Shown here piece by piece: positions 6,280-6,454 of a stretch of DNA of 6,454 nucleotides. This DNA comes from Bacteroidales bacterium UBA1253 (GTDB lineage Bacteria > Bacteroidota > Bacteroidia > Bacteroidales > Paludibacteraceae), in NCBI GenBank assembly GCA_002308815.1, contig DBVX01000027.1, positions 1 through 6,454 of the forward strand, written 5' to 3'. Position 1 is the first letter of the stretch. Each line of letters begins with the position of its first letter. A program made the position numbers and the translations under genes. The notes under the pieces are model-generated. The model did not search any database, had not been told where the DNA came from, and worked only from the letters and a program-made list of their open reading frames with translations.

Positions 6280-6454
6280 ATGAAAACCAATTACATCTTC
6301 ATCACAGGCGGCGTGGTCTCTTCCATTGGCAAGGGCATCATCTCCGCCAGTCTCGGCAAACTGCTGCAGGCGCGCGGCTACAAGGTAACGATTCAGAAGT
6401 TCGACCCGTACATCAACATCGACCAGGGCACGCTGAACCCCTACGAGCACGGCG
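6280..6454 (+). CDS. pyrG: CTP synthase (N-terminal 58 residues; runs off right edge)
   Basis: Converts UTP to CTP using ATP and glutamine-derived ammonia; cytosolic. The 58 visible codons cover the start of the synthetase domain: [17 protein letters not shown] (4-20, P-loop), [23 protein letters not shown] with the conserved DPYIN, and GTLNPYEHG, which begins the metal/substrate region. The full enzyme should have about 535-545 residues, so most of it, including the glutaminase domain, is outside the window. The ATG at 6280 gives the typical N-terminus. An in-frame ATG at 6247 overlaps the pyrK stop (ATGA) and would add 11 residues ([11 protein letters not shown]) not usual in the family. 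AAGGA at 6273-6277 lies only 2 nt from the chosen start, too close to be a normal Shine-Dalgarno. No promoter was seen in the gap, so it is probably expressed with pyrC-pyrK. Confidence 0.96.
   Translation, partial: MKTNYIFITGGVVSSIGKGIISASLGKLLQARGYKVTIQKFDPYINIDQGTLNPYEHG

Overview
The window looks like ordinary core chromosome of a fairly GC-rich member of the Bacteroidota, most likely Bacteroidales. Two things point there. The divergent promoters near 4261-4337 both match the Bacteroidetes-type pattern exactly (TTTG, 20-nt spacer, TAnnTTTG), and coding starts generally lack a well-placed Shine-Dalgarno and are often preceded by A-rich leaders. The protein sequences are compatible with this, but genus cannot be settled by eye.

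Layout. On the minus strand, reading right to left, are rarA (4234-2948), hemW (2946-1819), a 330-bp non-coding gap, groES (1488-1213) and the first 390 codons of groEL (1172 to the left edge). rarA and hemW are separated by one base and must form one transcription unit. groES-groEL is a second unit, with its control region presumably in the 1489-1818 gap. That gap holds two 15-bp palindromes of identical 6-3-6 design, a sigma-54-like element, a weak Bacteroidetes-type promoter candidate and a possible hemW terminator. On the plus strand are a compact dihydroorotase gene (pyrC, 4364-5446), pyrK (5480-6250) and the first 58 codons of pyrG (6280 to the right edge). These three are tightly packed and probably transcribed from the promoter at 4306-4337.

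Function. The plus-strand genes belong to pyrimidine synthesis: dihydroorotase makes dihydroorotate, PyrK is the electron-transfer subunit of an NAD-linked dihydroorotate dehydrogenase, and PyrG turns UTP into CTP. The catalytic dehydrogenase subunit (PyrD type 1B), the normal neighbour of pyrK, is not in the window. The minus-strand genes are upkeep functions: replication-fork rescue (RarA), haem trafficking (HemW) and protein folding (GroES/GroEL).

No mobile element, CRISPR array, defence system, tRNA or rRNA was found, and nothing amounts to a new system. The points most worth a second look are the near-perfectly symmetric divergent promoter pair with a palindrome between the two -33 boxes, the unusually short dihydroorotase, pyrK next to pyrG instead of pyrD, the paired palindromes and sigma-54-like site upstream of groES, and the heptamer repeats at the pyrC/pyrK junction.
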